Shown one piece after another: positions 35,500 through 48,489 of a DNA stretch of 64,000 nucleotides. Positions within the stretch are counted from its first letter, which is position 1; each line of letters starts with the position of its first letter. This stretch comes from Progne subis subis. Its lineage: Eukaryota; Chordata; Aves; Passeriformes; Hirundinidae. Location: contig JAKJHU010000014.1 of NCBI GenBank assembly GCA_022316685.1, forward strand, positions 7,001,001 to 7,065,000. The letters are read 5' to 3'. The translations under genes were made by a program, and so were the position numbers. Under the pieces are notes generated by a model that searched no databases, was not told where the DNA came from, and was given only the letters and a program-made list of their open reading frames with translations.

Positions 35500-38400
35500 T
35501 TTCTTCCTTGAGGGGAATATTGGTTTGGTTTACTCTTTTTCACACATTAGAACACTCAAAAAGAGGTTTTTACTAAACAAAGGGACTAAAATGAAATAGA
35601 GAAACCCCTAGAAAATCTTTCCAGATATTTTTACTCATTTAAATCAGCAGTTCCATCGGCAGCACACCAGCAATCCTAGCAATTTATTTACCCCTAGAAT
35701 ATCTTTATCCCAGGGATCTGTCACTCTGCAATTCCAGCTCCCTTGGGAGGGTTTAGGTTTTTGCACAGAGTTCTGTTTGTCCTGTGTGTGCCACAGCTGC
35801 CTTTTGAAGCACCAGCAAAAGCAAAAGCTTTGGGGAATTCCCAACAATAAAGTTGAAATCTCTTTCCTGGTTAGTATTCAGCCACACTGTAATATTTAGG
35901 AGACATTTTCCCTTCTCCCAGTTTTCAATAGGCTGCATTTATCAGCATGGAGTAGCAATCAACATGTATTTGCTCACGTATTTATAAAAGTCAGCTGTGT
36001 GCTTCCACATTACTTCAATTCTTCCTTTAAAACCCTTTTGCTTTGTTTGTCTTCAGCAGGAAAATTCTGGCTAGATTTGATGTGTGCGTGGTTGGTGTGC
36101 AATAAATCCATGAGTATTAGCTCAGGTATTTCATTAAGAGCTAAAGTGAATTATTCATGTAGCCCCTCTGTTCCATCCCCAGGTTTATTTAATATTGGCA
36201 TTATAGTATTAGATAAGTTATCTTTAAAAGAAAAAAAAAAAAAAAAAAAAAGTTGTTTGTGCACTTGAAGTGACAATTTCCTACTGGGAGATAAATTCTA
36301 ACACCACTGGATTCTTGAGAAAATAATATATTCTGCAAAGCTCTGAAGGTGATCTGAGATAATTAAGCTGTGAATGGACAGCATTTCTAAAACTGTAGGG
36401 AAGGACTGTCCTGGATCAGAAATGAACAGAAGAACAACCATGATTTATCCTGAGTGACCAAATCACTGATGTGATTGTTTTGTCCCTCCAGCAATATTTT
36501 TCCACAGTAAAAAATGCAAAAATGCCCTATCCTTGAGGAAAGCCTTGAGAATTCAATTCTGAGAAGTCACAATTTGATTTTTTTATTGCTGTTTTTCTCA
36601 ACCAGTTGATTGCAGCTCCAAAGGCAATTAGAAGACACAAGGCATTTTAAAATCTTATTATCTCCCAAAATAAAATAAAAAGTCCAACGCCTACTCCCCC
36701 ATTCCACCTATGCCACGATCCCCCAAAGTCACACCTGCAACCTTCCCAAATACACCCAGCTGCAGCACAGAACTGGGAATTATGGTCCCAGGTTGGGGAG
36801 GAATTTATTTTACTGGAAAAGGAAGGGGTCTGAAACAAATTATACAGGAAATAAAGACCCACTTGACTGTAAAGAGTGAAAATATTGGAGTGGTCACTCA
36901 ACAAACGGCAAATTATGCATTAATTTATCTTCCCTTCTTATCTCATTGGCTTGTCTCATCAAATAGGTAAAATACTGTGCTTCCAGACATTTATATCAAG
37001 ACACTTTTTTTTTTTTTTTTTTTAAATAATATCCAATTCAGAAGAGCACTTTGGCACTTGCCTGGACCCCACTGTCTCCAGCTTAGAGGGCATTAACTGT
37101 CCCAGCTGAGTTTCTGGAATAAAATCCATTGATCTGTGTCAGTCAGGATCTTGAAAACAGAAGACCTGAGGTTTCAAATCCCAATCTGATCATGTGCATT
37201 AAAATAAGCGGGAAGTCTTCACTGGACTTGGGCTCAGGCTCTGACAACCTCAACTCCAGCTAAAATTCATTAGAGTGAACCTCAAAATAAAACTGAATAT
37301 TTCCGTGGCAAGATTAAAAAAAAAAAAAAAAAAAGTATGATGGTTATGATATTATTTTCATTTATTATTATTATTGATATTATTATTACATAATCCTTTC
37401 TCTCTGCTCAGTGGAATATCCACTCTGCCGCAGTAGTTGGGGATTTCTATTTTACAAATCAAGCACCAAATGCAGTGAAATGGAGCTGGTGAGAATGCAG
37501 GAAAATTAATCAGAGTTGAATGGATTCATTCAGGATGTTTTCCCTGTTTGCTGGCACATATGGAACCCATGGAGATCAGCTGAGCTGTAATTATGAGACA
37601 ACATCAAGGATGGTCTAAAATTCCCTGGGGCAAACACCCCAAGGAGGGGAAGGATCCTTTTGGGGGCTACAAGTAGGGTAAATGGGATTAGAGGGGAAAT
37701 GGGATTGAACATTAGGAATTTTTTTTTCCCAGCAGCAGGATCAGCTAAACTGAAATCATCCCCAGGGAAAAGAGCAGAAACTGAGCCATTTGGGGTTTCT
37801 AATGCTGGAAACACAGAGTGAAGAAGAATTTTACATCTGCCCAGAGGTGTGAAGGCATCCTAAACCAACCTCACTGAATCCCTGGCCTTTCCAACTGCTT
37901 GGATCCCATCAGATCCCTAATTCCTACACTGTGATACCTCCATTTGTACATGATGGATCACAGCAGGTGTGCAGAATTAATGAGACACCATCATCAAATT
38001 TAAATGAATTTCTTTTTTTCAGATACAGAAAATTGCCACGTACCAAGGGGGGGTTAAAAAAACACAAAAGTGTTTTTTGTTAATGTTCCTCAAGAAATGC
38101 TCCTCCGTAGAGGCCAGAGTCATCATTAAAACTACTTAATCCAATCCCTCGAGATCTTTCCATACATGTTTCATGTCCCAAAACAATTAGAAATATAAAC
38201 TGATTTAAAGTAAGTCTGTCAGGAGGAAAACTGGACTGGTTTTCCTGCTCAGATCCTCAGTGGGACAGGCTGAGTCTGACTCCAACTTCAGCTCTGCAGC
38301 ACGAAGGAAAATGGGGATGAGGAGGGGGGGTTTGGTGCCACAAAGGCGGGAGAGCTGGAGGAGGAATCTCCCACTCTGGTGAGTATTCCAGAGCCTAAAG

Positions 38401-40488
38401 AACAGCAGAATTAAGTCTGGCCTTTATTAAACCCCCAGTCCTGGATTTTAATAGGCTCAGCCTGTGTCCTTGATTCCCGAAAGTCCGAATTCAGCCCTGA
38501 CACTTTGTGCTGCTGTGCTCAGCCACAAACCCCAAGCCAAAGCCTTGCAGCTCTTCTCCAGCCACTGCTGACAACTGGGATGACATTTCCTAGTGCCTCC
38601 CACAGTGCAACCCTCTCCAATTCCCTCCTTTGGGGCTGACTTTGTTAGTGACTTCCCAGCATTTTGGGAATTACATTTCCATTGTAAAAGCAGGATTGCA
38701 AACCTTGAGATTGGGCTGTGGGGAAATGAGGCTTCAAAAATTCTGGGGTATCTCACCACCTCAACCTGCATGTCCAGAGGGAGAAACAAAATGCAGCTCT
38801 TCTTCATGAACCAGGCACCAGCCTCTGCAGATGCCCAGGGAGATGAAATTGGACTTGGTCATGACCCCACAAGATTGTTCTTATTATTACATCCCCCTCT
38901 TCTCTCTTCTCTCTCATCCTTCTGCCTCTCCTCAAAGTACAGGAGCAACACAGAGGTGCAGGGAAGAGCAGGTGTGATTTGGCATGGCCACACTTCTCCT
39001 GAACTAAAGGAGAGCAGGAACAGTCTCAAATTCAGGTGAGATTAAGAAAAACCAGAGGCAGCAGAGACAAAAATATGGAGCAACAATACGAATTTTGCAA
39101 AGGACATGTCCTCACCAGAGGCACAGACAACAGCAGCCCTGAGGTTTTCCTGCTCAAATCAAAACTCCCACAATCTTCAAGTGAGGCCAAGGATAAAACG
39201 TCAGTCCCAGCAAATTACATTTCTTCTGTTGTTATTAAATCTTAGGGAGTCTGAAATATCTGAAGGCTCAATCCACACAGGTGCTTGTTTATGGGCATGA
39301 ATAATAAATGCTAGATAATGTAAATTATGTATAGACCACCAATCCTTCCCAGACAAAGTGAATTACTGAGCTTGGTACCAGCTTGGTACCAGCTCCTATC
39401 AGACCTGCTGATGTCAACATCGGCAACACCTTGTCCTTGCACTGGAGGACGTTCCATGAGAATGGAGCTCCTCAGTTGTCCCAAAAAGGATTGAAGGACA
39501 ACTTATGGAGTAAAAAGAAACTTGAACAAAACCTTGAAAAAGGCTGAAGATTTGCAGTGCTGCGTCCAAAGGAAAGTAAACACACACGGCTTCGTTACAC
39601 AGCTCACTGCACCCAGCCAGGGAGATGCAATCCCTATTCCCTGGCCACATTCTCCATCTCATCAGCGCTTTCTGGCCAGGAAAGCCAATAAAATAAGAAT
39701 GTGCGTTGCCAAGGTGAAGTTTCAAGAGTTACAATTTTAAATTTCCTATTAGGGATAAGGTAAGATTTACGGATGATACACTGATTTATAAATATGTTTA
39801 GACAGTGAGTATTTCTGACTTTAGGCTGGAATCAGAAAGCTCAGTTTAAAGAAAGATTTTTAAAGGTTTTGTGGTACATAAAATAAATCCAACTTATACT
39901 TTCAAAGATCACTCTGACTGTATAAAAGATGATGACAGCAACAGTGGGAAAAAATGTTTCTCATATCCACAATGCTCCATTATTTTCTCATTAACTTGAG
40001 TTTTAAAAGGAATCAGATTAGTGCCTCCAGAGGATGAGCTATATAAACAAGAGCTACAAATTTATCTGTGCATTAAAACGAATGCTATGGTAACAGGTTT
40101 GATTGTTTTGGCTGCAGTTTCAAAACCTAAAAGGGTGTATTATCCCGAGATAATCTCACCCCTGGGTCCTTCTATATATTCGATCTCCTGCCTCTAATCC
40201 TGGGAGACACAGCCTGGCTAATAATGCTCCCCCTGCCTTTGGTTTGTCACAGCTCAAATCTGCCTCTTCCAGCTCCAGGTTGCACATTGCCCAGGCCATT
40301 TTATTTTGTTCATTCAGAATCGTTAGTTCACGGCTGGAGAAGGTGTAAAGGTTTATTTCCTTGGACAGCAGGGAAGAATTCCCGCAGCTGGTGGAGCAGG
40401 GACAGTGCCAGCTTTGGAGGATAATCAGGGCATTGGGATAGCCCAGGCTGGACTTGACAGCCTTCACAAGGGAGCTCTCAGCAGGTCA
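35500..40488. other. about 5 kb without gene; several homopolymers
   Basis: A runs at 36,231-36,252 and 37,315-37,334, a T run at 37,005-37,023, an ATT-rich patch at 37,360-37,387 and a 13-bp tandem (AGCTTGGTACC twice) at about 39,370-39,393. No exon, RNA gene or further transposon is supportable. Confidence 0.5.
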
Positions 40489-40730
40489 CAGGCTCAGAAT
40501 TCCCTGGGTTGGAAGGGGCACACAAGGATCACCAAATCCAGCTCCTGGCTCTGCCCGGCACCACCCCACGGATCCCAACACGTGACTGAGTTGTGCAAAC
40601 ACCTCTCGAAGGCCGAGCTGCAAACCACCACCACAACATTCCTTTGGATACACCCCGACATTCCAGGCCCACCAGGGCACGGCCACGACTGAGGGCTGCT
40701 CAGGCTGGGCTGTCTTTCCAACCATCCTGT
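40489..40730 (-). mobile_element. CR1 LINE 3' fragment, antisense
   Basis: Starts CAGAATTCCCTGGGTTGGAAGGGGCAC, then AGGATCACCAAATCCAGC and a diverged remainder that still contains CGACATTCCAGGCCCACCAGG. The right boundary is uncertain; the LTR B copy begins about 20 bp further on. Confidence 0.78.
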
Positions 40731-40744
40731 GAGAAACTCGCGTG

Positions 40745-40750
40745 GGGCTG
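40745..40750. repeat. LTR B target-site duplication, left
   Basis: GGGCTG, identical to 41,147-41,152 directly after the LTR. Confidence 0.9.
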
Positions 40751-41146
40751 TGTTACCCTGGTTTTTCTGAGTTTTTTTATTAGCCTTTTGAATTTCATAA
40801 CGGAGTCAGATTTTTTAGTTACTGTACAATATTAGAGCAGTTTCTACCTTTCCCACAGATGTAACATAAACAAATCCTTTGTTTTTCATTCTCTGTCCTT
40901 TGTTTGCATATTTTTAACCTGAAAACAACTGTAACTGACAATTAGGTCTGGCCACTGAGGCTGAGGGGTGGAAACCCCAAAAAGCCAATCTTCTGCTAGA
41001 CCCACAAATGTATAAAAAGTAAAGAATAAACAAAGGGGTCTCTTCCTCCTCTCTCCGCTCTCTCAGCAGTGAGCTGGGATCAGAAAAACCTCTGCTTTCC
41101 AAAAATAACTTGTCTGCATGTGACTGCTTTGTGTGTCTCAGTGACA
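40751..41146 (+). mobile_element. solo LTR, family B, sense (396 bp)
   Basis: Bounded by TGTTACCCTGG and CTCAGTGACA and flanked by a perfect 6-bp duplication GGGCTG (40,745-40,750 and 41,147-41,152), which proves an integration and fits an ERV2/K-type (alpha/betaretrovirus-related) element. A TATA-like TATAAAAAG (41,011-41,019) and AATAAA (41,025-41,030) are close together, as in short avian LTRs. No internal region is present. Its homologue lies at 19,812-20,203 in the opposite orientation. Confidence 0.93.
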
Positions 41147-41152
41147 GGGCTG
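41147..41152. repeat. LTR B target-site duplication, right
   Basis: GGGCTG, identical to the six bases before the LTR. Confidence 0.9.
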
Positions 41153-43639
41153 GTCGTCCATCAAGAAGTCGTGCCTTTAAATCCTTCGCCTGAAGTCCCA
41201 TGGACATACATTTACTGGATCCAGGATGATTTTGGCCTACATCTGTAATTTTTGGGTCATCACAGCAGTCCAAGCCTGAGCTGCAGGTGGTGAGGGATGC
41301 TGGGCTTTGGCTGTAGGTCTGTGGTGGAGCAGAGCTTGGAGAGGTGCACGTGGATGAGGGCACAGTTCTTTGCCCTGCAGGTGGACGTGGTGCCTGAAAG
41401 GCTCAGATCCCCGTAAGACAAAAATCTGGGAAGCTGAAGGCATTATCCACCCTCCAGGCCTGAGCCTTTCGGCAGACAAACCCCTCCCAGGAGAATCTCA
41501 CTGCCTCACGAGATCTGAAGGAAATCAACCTCTCAGCACATCCCCTCCGTGCTGAACAGGCCAACAGCTGCTTTTCCTGCTTTTTTCCACCCATCCACAG
41601 CTGCCCTCACCTTGTTTACTGCAATGCCACCATTCCCTACGAGTGATTTTCCTGGATGAGCTGCAGCACACGGGCACTGGGGAGTGATTTACAGGTGATA
41701 CCTTATTACAAGAAAATGCTGCTGCTTTTCAACATCTACAACAAATCCTGAGGGTGAGCAAAGACCCCCCAAGGTTTCAGCCAGCCCGAATGGCTTTTAT
41801 ATTCTCTTCCCAGGATAAATTGCTCCTGAGCATGCCTTCTACCTGTCACTTCTGCTGAGACACTTCTGAATGTCATAAACTCCTACATCTCCAAGCCAGC
41901 TGTTGAGAGGATCCCTATTATCATCACGACGTTGTCAGCGGCAATAACAACAGTTAATAAGTGATGATAGGGACATAAATGTCTGGTTCCTGTGTACAGC
42001 TTGTCATTTGCAGTCAAATCTAACACTGCTAAAGGAGTCTTTGGAGTGAGTGCTGAAAAAGGGATCTCTTCTGGGAGAGTTCTGTTAAAAAGGCATCCAT
42101 GTTTAATTCCACTTAATCTTCTCCAACTTGGAATGCACTCATAAAAAAATCAGCCTGAGCCCGGATGTGCTGTGCATTAAGGATTTCTGAATTTAAAAGG
42201 CCTGTCCTAGCCTTCAGCAAGGTGAGAACGGAGCCTTGGACACACTGGCTTGGGCAGTGCGACCAAAATCTCACTTGGGGACAGAATCGGGAGGTTTGAC
42301 TCTCAGTTCAGAGGCAAAGAACACAAAACATGAGGTAATTTGTGTAGATGTTGCCTCTGCTCTGAATACAAGATCACATTTTTGCAGGACTTTGTTGCAT
42401 TGTGGTGAGTTAGTTCTCTGTTTTGTATGGGCTAAAATCAGGGATTCGCTGATATTTGCCTCAGGAAATTGTTCGTGGAGTGGTTTTTTGAACGTCTCGT
42501 GCAGAGAAGAATTAAAAGTGGGCGTGAAAAAGAGTTTCTTGTCACACCTGAGGGAGACACAGCCCTGCACTCTGCCTTTTTCTGTTCCTGGGCTTTACAA
42601 ATATCTCTTGCAGGAAATCTCCCTCTCATACACACACTGTGTATATTTTGCCTCTTACAACATATTAAACAGCCCGTGTAAGAAAAAGTGGATGAATTAT
42701 TGATCCTGTACAGGGAAGAACAGGAGGAACAGAGAGAATATTCCATGATGTGATGAAGCCAGCACACATTTCAGTGGGATGCCAGGTGGAGGGAGCCCAG
42801 GGCACTTCAGGTGGATCTCAGGCACTTTCCTTCTCACTGTGGTTACCTCACTTAGATTTTGAGCCTAAGCTGATAAAAAAGCTTCTACAAATTATTTAAG
42901 TGAGAAGTTCAGCTCTGTCTTTAAATGGAAACTGAAATCCCTTCCTTGTAAATCCAAGCCACGGAGAGACCCAGGTGTCCTGCTTCATTTTGATCTTTCG
43001 TAGGATTCATTGACTGTTTTAATTTTTTACAGTAAATTATTCCTTTTGGCTAGTGGGGAAGTCCTTTGTCTTCCACATCAGTCTGGATTTTCCCACCTCA
43101 GGTAATTTCATCAGAGCTCACTCCTGCGTGACTTGAAGGTTTTGTACCTAAACATTGCCTCCAACTGACCACAGGTAGGTGATCAAGCCAGGCAAAAAGT
43201 CAAGGAAAGCAATGATTCTGTCCACTTGGGAAAAAATGGCAACTGCAAGATATGGATCTTCCCCTTTTTGTATCTTTTTCCACCTTTTTAGAGTTCCTTT
43301 TTTCTGTGTGTGGATGAAGGTCAAAGCCCATTTTGTCCAACAGCACAGATTTCTGTGCTTTGTTTTGTGTCAGCTCCGTGTTATCAGTTCTTTTCCTTTG
43401 ACTGAAGTGGAACATCAAACTGAAAATCACTCCTTCATCTCTTACACCGTGAGTCAGGGAGAAAAATCTTTACACTTTTTAGGAAATAATTGGGCAGTGC
43501 TGCAACAGGACCTCCTGAGAAAATCGTGGTAACAGCCTGTCATGGGCTTTGAGAGTAGAAAGGAGAAAATTGTTTCATGAAAGCCTTTAAACAGTTGTAT
43601 CTGCAGCCTTCAGGTGAGCGAGTTTCATGTGGGCAGCGA

Positions 43640-44110
43640 GGAATAAATCAAGCTCTTATATAATTTTTTTCAGTCTGTATTGTTCCTGTCCCGAGCTCTA
43701 CAATTTCACAGATCATTCTGATGTTTCAAAACTTGAATGCTATTTTTAGCCCCCAAGAAGTAGCTTCTACATAAATAGTTGTTGCTAATGTATTATAAAC
43801 TAGGATTAGCTTAATTAGGGACTTCACAGGAAAGTAATGACTATTTAAGCCCTGAAAACAAGCTAATTATTTTGTATCACATCGGTGCTGACGCTGTCCT
43901 CAGTTCTTCTTAAGGTGACTGTTCAAAAAGATGTACGGCAGACATGCTAATTAACAGATTTCTTGCCATCATGTTGCCAGTTTTTGTAATATATTCAAAT
44001 TCCTCTTTTATGTAACGCTTCAGATATATTTTTATAGATCTATACATTGCTGCTCAGGTTATTTGACAGCCCGAGTCAGTGGTTTTTGAAGGTTACATCA
44101 CCATCAAAGT
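43640..44110. promoter_or_regulatory. candidate conserved non-coding element
   Basis: Repeat-free AT-rich block with closely packed homeodomain, SOX and MEF2-like sites: GTTGTTGCTAATG, TAGGATTAGCTTAATTAGGG, GACTATTTAAGCC, CAAGCTAATTATTTTG, CATGCTAATTAACAG and CTATTTTTAGC. No frame, splice pattern or transposon explains it. This is among the strongest enhancer-like stretches by eye; conservation untested. Confidence 0.35.
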
Positions 44111-46076
44111 TGCTGCTAGAGCTGCACAAGATCCAACAGTGATTTCTCCCCCTCTGCTCTGCTGCAAAAGCCAATATTTTCAGTATTTCTGCCACAAATT
44201 TTCACCAGTTCCTTCCATTTGTGTCACTTCATCACAGTCCATTTCAAAGTGTTAAATAAACCCAAATTAATCAGGAGAATTTGAGGATCTAAGTTTCCAA
44301 GGGGTAGGACCCCTTTAACAGCATCTGGACCACCCCTTCCCAGTTGTCCTTTTCCTTTCACTCCACCTGCTGGGGTTGATGTTAAACACCAGGAGATAGG
44401 GATAGGAAGCCCATAAAATCCACATGTTTTATACAATGCAATGAAATTTAATTTATGGCAGCTTTCTGTAGCTAGTGCTTGGAATAATATGGAATATCCA
44501 GTATTTAATTCTTCTTATCGCTATTTCCCTTTTTTTTTTTTTTTTTTTTCAGATGATAGTTGTCTTTTCTTTAAAATCATCTTTTTGCAATTCAATCTCT
44601 CCGTTCACACCTTTCATCATTTGTATTCTTTTCACTGTGGCAGCCCCTGCACACCCCATCCCTTCAGCTTCCCCTGCATTCCCACACATCTTATCCGTGT
44701 TCCAAGATCCCACTGATGGGTTTGCAATTAATGACTCAATTTATCCTGCCACACCAACGCTCACAAAGTGACAACCAAAGGTTCCTAGTTAGAGTCCTGA
44801 TTTCCATATAAGAGCACTGGAACTGAAGCAGATGAATTCTCATCTCTGCTTTTTATCTGGCACTGGCTCTGGCTCATCCTAAACTTCCCATGGTGTTAAG
44901 TCAATGGAAATCCTGTCTTGGAAAGAGAATAAAATGGATAACTGCAGAGATAAATACAAAGGTGCATCGTTTCAGTAAACACAAATATCTCTGTTTCAGA
45001 GCAATGCAATCCTGCCGAGCGAGGGGCTGACAGGAAATGATCACACTGTGATCAAGGGCCCAGGCAGTGGCTGCTGCTGGGAATTAAAATCCAAATTACT
45101 GAGCTTCATCAGAGAGCTGGTGCCTTTCATAGGATCCCTGGGAATGAAGGCCCTTCACTGAGGACAGAACATTCCAGCTCTGCAGCACCCCTGCTCCGGC
45201 TTTTTCCCCATCTGAAACTTCCCATGGTGTAGTCCTGATCTAATCGTGGCTTGGTAATGCTGGCTCCAGAAGAAATCTGCCATGGAAAATGAGAGCTCCT
45301 ACATCTGGCTCCTGCTGGAAATGCTCATGAATTACAGCCCCAGCCAGAACCGAGCAGCTCCAGCTCTGTGGAAAGTCTCTGAAGGGAGAGAAATTCCATT
45401 TTTGTTTTCATTTCATATTGGGAGCATCCTCAGGATTGTCCCAAGCACTTGAAAGAATATTAAAGGTAGCAGGGAATCACAAAGAAATCTTTTTCTTTCC
45501 TTCTCAGAGCCACAGCCAGGCAGCAACGCCAGCTTCAGTGGCACAGTGAGTGCAGGGACAGCCCTTCTTTTGTACCCTGAGGTCGATTCTTGAGGTAAAT
45601 TTTACCCCTGAGCAGCCCTTGGTGAAGTTCTCACATGCAGGACTCTCCTCTTTTCCACTGACATTCCCATCAGCTGGGTCACTGTCATTTATTGTCACCA
45701 GAACTGGATGATGATTAATTTTATGATCAATATTTTGATCCTAAAGCAGATCTCAGCCTTCATTCCCTATAAATGTCATCCCCAACTTCCTCCGAAAGGC
45801 AGCTCCACACCCTGGGGAGCCCTGGCAGAGCACCTTGGCCATGGATCCTCCTCAGGTGCTTCTACTTGATGAAACAATTAATTTTTTGAGGTCTCTTAAT
45901 GACATTGTGATCCCAGGAGCATAGTGGGAGTTAAATATTTCCTTTCTATAATTGCACATTTCACACGCTGGAAGCAATTTCTGGATTGTATCCCCGGTAC
46001 CACATTTCTGCACCAGTACTGAAACGTTGTGATGGAAATTAATTTAATTTTTGGTATGTCTGAATCACAGATGATC

Positions 46077-46077
<1 letters not shown>

Positions 46078-46107
<30 letters not shown>
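46078..46107. repeat. poly-A run (30 A)
   Basis: Uninterrupted 30-base A run. The preceding sequence is unique and I see no retroposed gene body. Confidence 0.95.
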
Positions 46108-46110
<3 letters not shown>

Positions 46111-47199
46111 GTTTAAATGTGAGTTTTTGGAGAAAGAAAAAAAAATGTGGTGCTGTGATCTCTTTTGTAAAATAACTTTTAATGTCACCAGTAAAAGTTT
46201 GTTCGCTGCCTAAAAATTCTGCATGGCAAACCCATGGCTACAGAATGTGGCCTTTCAAAGAAATGCTACATGAGATGAAAAATAACACATCAGCTTTCAG
46301 AAGAGAAATCTGAAAAGAACTTGGAAAAATAAAAGCATTTCCAAGTCAAATATTTGAGATGAAGTGCTACCCATGGGAGCTTTCTTCATAAATACATAAA
46401 AGCAGCTTTTGGGGAATGCCCATAATTGCTGCATTACAAATTCCTGCACTTGGCAAACTGATGCTCGAGTTTGAAAATAAATCAATTTGGGCTTCTGCAA
46501 GCGAGAGGGAGAGGCAGAAAATACGTTTGTGTTGGGCTGCAGCAATTACTGGAGTACATCACCAACTTTGGGGGGTTCAATAACTTCACCGGGAAGGACT
46601 TTTGTCCCCAAGCACGGCTGCACCCCAGAAGCAGGACCAAGGGGACACGAGGGAGGCAATTCCACGGGATGTGGATGTGCTGCCGAGCTCTGCCTCGCTC
46701 AGGGGCGCATACAGATCTGCAGGGGATGATGACAAGGTGAGCCAGGAGTGCAACTGGAGCTGGACACTCAGCCCGCAGGGGAGGAGAAGGGAAGGAGAAC
46801 AAAGGAACCACAGGGACAAAGGTCGGGTCCTGCGGCCCTGAGGAGGAGCAGGAGTGGGTTGGGCAGCACTGAAAGAGCAGCTGAATAAAGGACAGGGAGC
46901 ACAGCACGCACAGAGCAGGAGTTACTTCAAAGGAGAGCTTCTCCTCTCATCCTGACCAAAGGCTCGGCGTGCCGCTCTGCAGAGGGAAGCGGTGGGAGCT
47001 GATGGAAGGAGCCCGGAGCTGGGCAGGAGGTGCTGACCTGCCCCTGTCCTGCCCCACTGCTGGGGTACAAATCCCCATCCACACCCATCCGAGGACTCGG
47101 TTAAAACCTTCCGAGAAATTGAGACGCGTAAATCCACCCAGACGTGAGGCGGAAACGTGAGTTTAGTTTTGAACAGAGAGAGGATTTTTTTTAAAAGTG

Positions 47200-47890
47200 C
47201 CTTTAAAAATAAGAACCTGTGTCAGTAAGTAAGAAAAAGAACTAACACCTAGCTTATAGCTCAGTGATATTGCCTTTTGCATTAGTTAAATTGTAGTCAT
47301 AACAAAAATAATGTAGCCTTGCTGAAAATTCCTACATAGAACAGATAGAACTATGTATGTGGAATTTGTGTAAGAATTAACACACAAAACTAATTAACTA
47401 ATTAACTGATTAACACACAAAATTAATATCAATTTTAGCCACAGACAGAACTATGTATGTAGAATTTGTGTAAGAATTTACTGAATATTAACACACATCA
47501 ATTTTAGCTTAAGACAAATCCAACCCTTTTGTAGGCAGTTCGTGTTTAAGCCTGATTAGCTAAAAATGAAATAAAATGCACTGAAAATGTTAGGATGCTG
47601 TTAGGGAACAGGGGAATACAGGTACTCTTGTGTGACCTTTGCTGCTCTCAGGTGCAACTGCTTCTGCTTAAGGCTCAGAGATTTTATGTGAGAAAGTTTC
47701 TGTGTACCACTACAGACTCTAACAACTTTACCTTCATGAGATTGATTTCAGAGTAGGACAAAAGGCTTGCTTTTACAACTACCCAGCCTGTAGTCCTCAA
47801 TAAAGACTCCCCAAACCTCTTGATGTCACCCTTCTCCTTGTCCACACCTCTCTCCTGCTCCTGGAGCCTCCACACCGCTGCTCCTCACAC
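47200..47890 (+). mobile_element. possible LTR-like remnant with duplicated U3-type block
   Basis: A tandem duplication (47,341-47,440 and 47,441-47,509) is followed about 290 bp later by TAGTCCTCAATAAAGACTCC, a convincing poly-A signal (47,799-47,804) with a C/T-rich stretch after it. That order (enhancer repeats, poly-A signal, short tail) suggests a retroviral LTR. I cannot find clear TG...CA ends or a target duplication, nor another copy in the window, so the call is tentative. Confidence 0.3.
47341..47509. repeat. tandem duplication, units of 100 and 69 bp
   Basis: Both units begin with an ACAGA-N-AGAACTATGTATGT core, then GAATTTGTGTAAGAATT, and end with ATCAATTTTAGC. Unit 1 is about 30 bp longer because of an internal AATTAACT expansion (three copies). 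Confidence 0.9.
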
Positions 47891-48279
47891 AGCTCACCTG
47901 GGATGCCTCAATTCCACACGAGAATATTCGGAATATTCAAGTTAGAGTCGTGTCAACCCTGGCAATGCTTCCCCTCAGGAGCTGCAGCTGATAGGAGTCA
48001 CGGATGGGCAGCTTTTGGGGGGTGGTGAGCTAATCCTGGTGCCCTGGAAATATCCGCTGGATTTACCAGATGCGTTCTCACCCCTCCTGTGAAAGCCTCT
48101 TGGAGTGCTCAATGTTTTCCCCGTTAATGCTGCACATCTGAGCCATGGCACCCCTTTAAACTGGTTTGGAGGCACAATTTATCGATCTTACTGCTGTTCG
48201 TTCATTGAGTCACTCAGGCAAATTCCAAACAGAAAGAAAAAATAGTTCCCTGTTTCTATCGTAAAAGTTTCAAATCCAG

Positions 48280-48400
48280 CGCAACAGTTGGGGTTCTTTG
48301 GGTTTTGGTTTGTTTTTGTTGCTTGGTTTGGTTTTTTTGTTTGTTTGTTTGTGGGGTTTTGTTGTTGTTGTTGTTAGGGTTGTTTGTTTATTTGTTTTTT
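48280..48400. repeat. G/T-rich low-complexity tract
   Basis: GGTTT, GTTTT, GTTT and GTT units with GGGG and AGGG interruptions. Degenerate simple sequence. Confidence 0.85.
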
Positions 48401-48489
48401 TAATGATTTCCTGACAGACTTTGTAATAATTCTGCCCTTCTCTTCTAAATCTCCCAGTTTTGCTAATTCCCTCCCGGGCTGGTGTGGCT

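Larger units (their letters stand above)
41153..47199. other. about 6 kb without supportable gene
   Basis: Mostly non-repetitive. It holds a T run plus CAG at 44,530-44,553, a 30-A run at 46,078-46,107, an enhancer-like block (listed separately) and a GC-richer patch at 46,600-46,900 with conflicting open frames on both strands. Confidence 0.5.

Noticed and set aside
40914..41594. Reverse-strand frames with cysteine pairs (for example CSSGLDCCDD), reminiscent of a secreted cysteine-rich domain such as a zona pellucida module
   Set aside because: The resemblance needs several frame changes, part of it lies in the LTR B copy, and no motif spacing could be confirmed.
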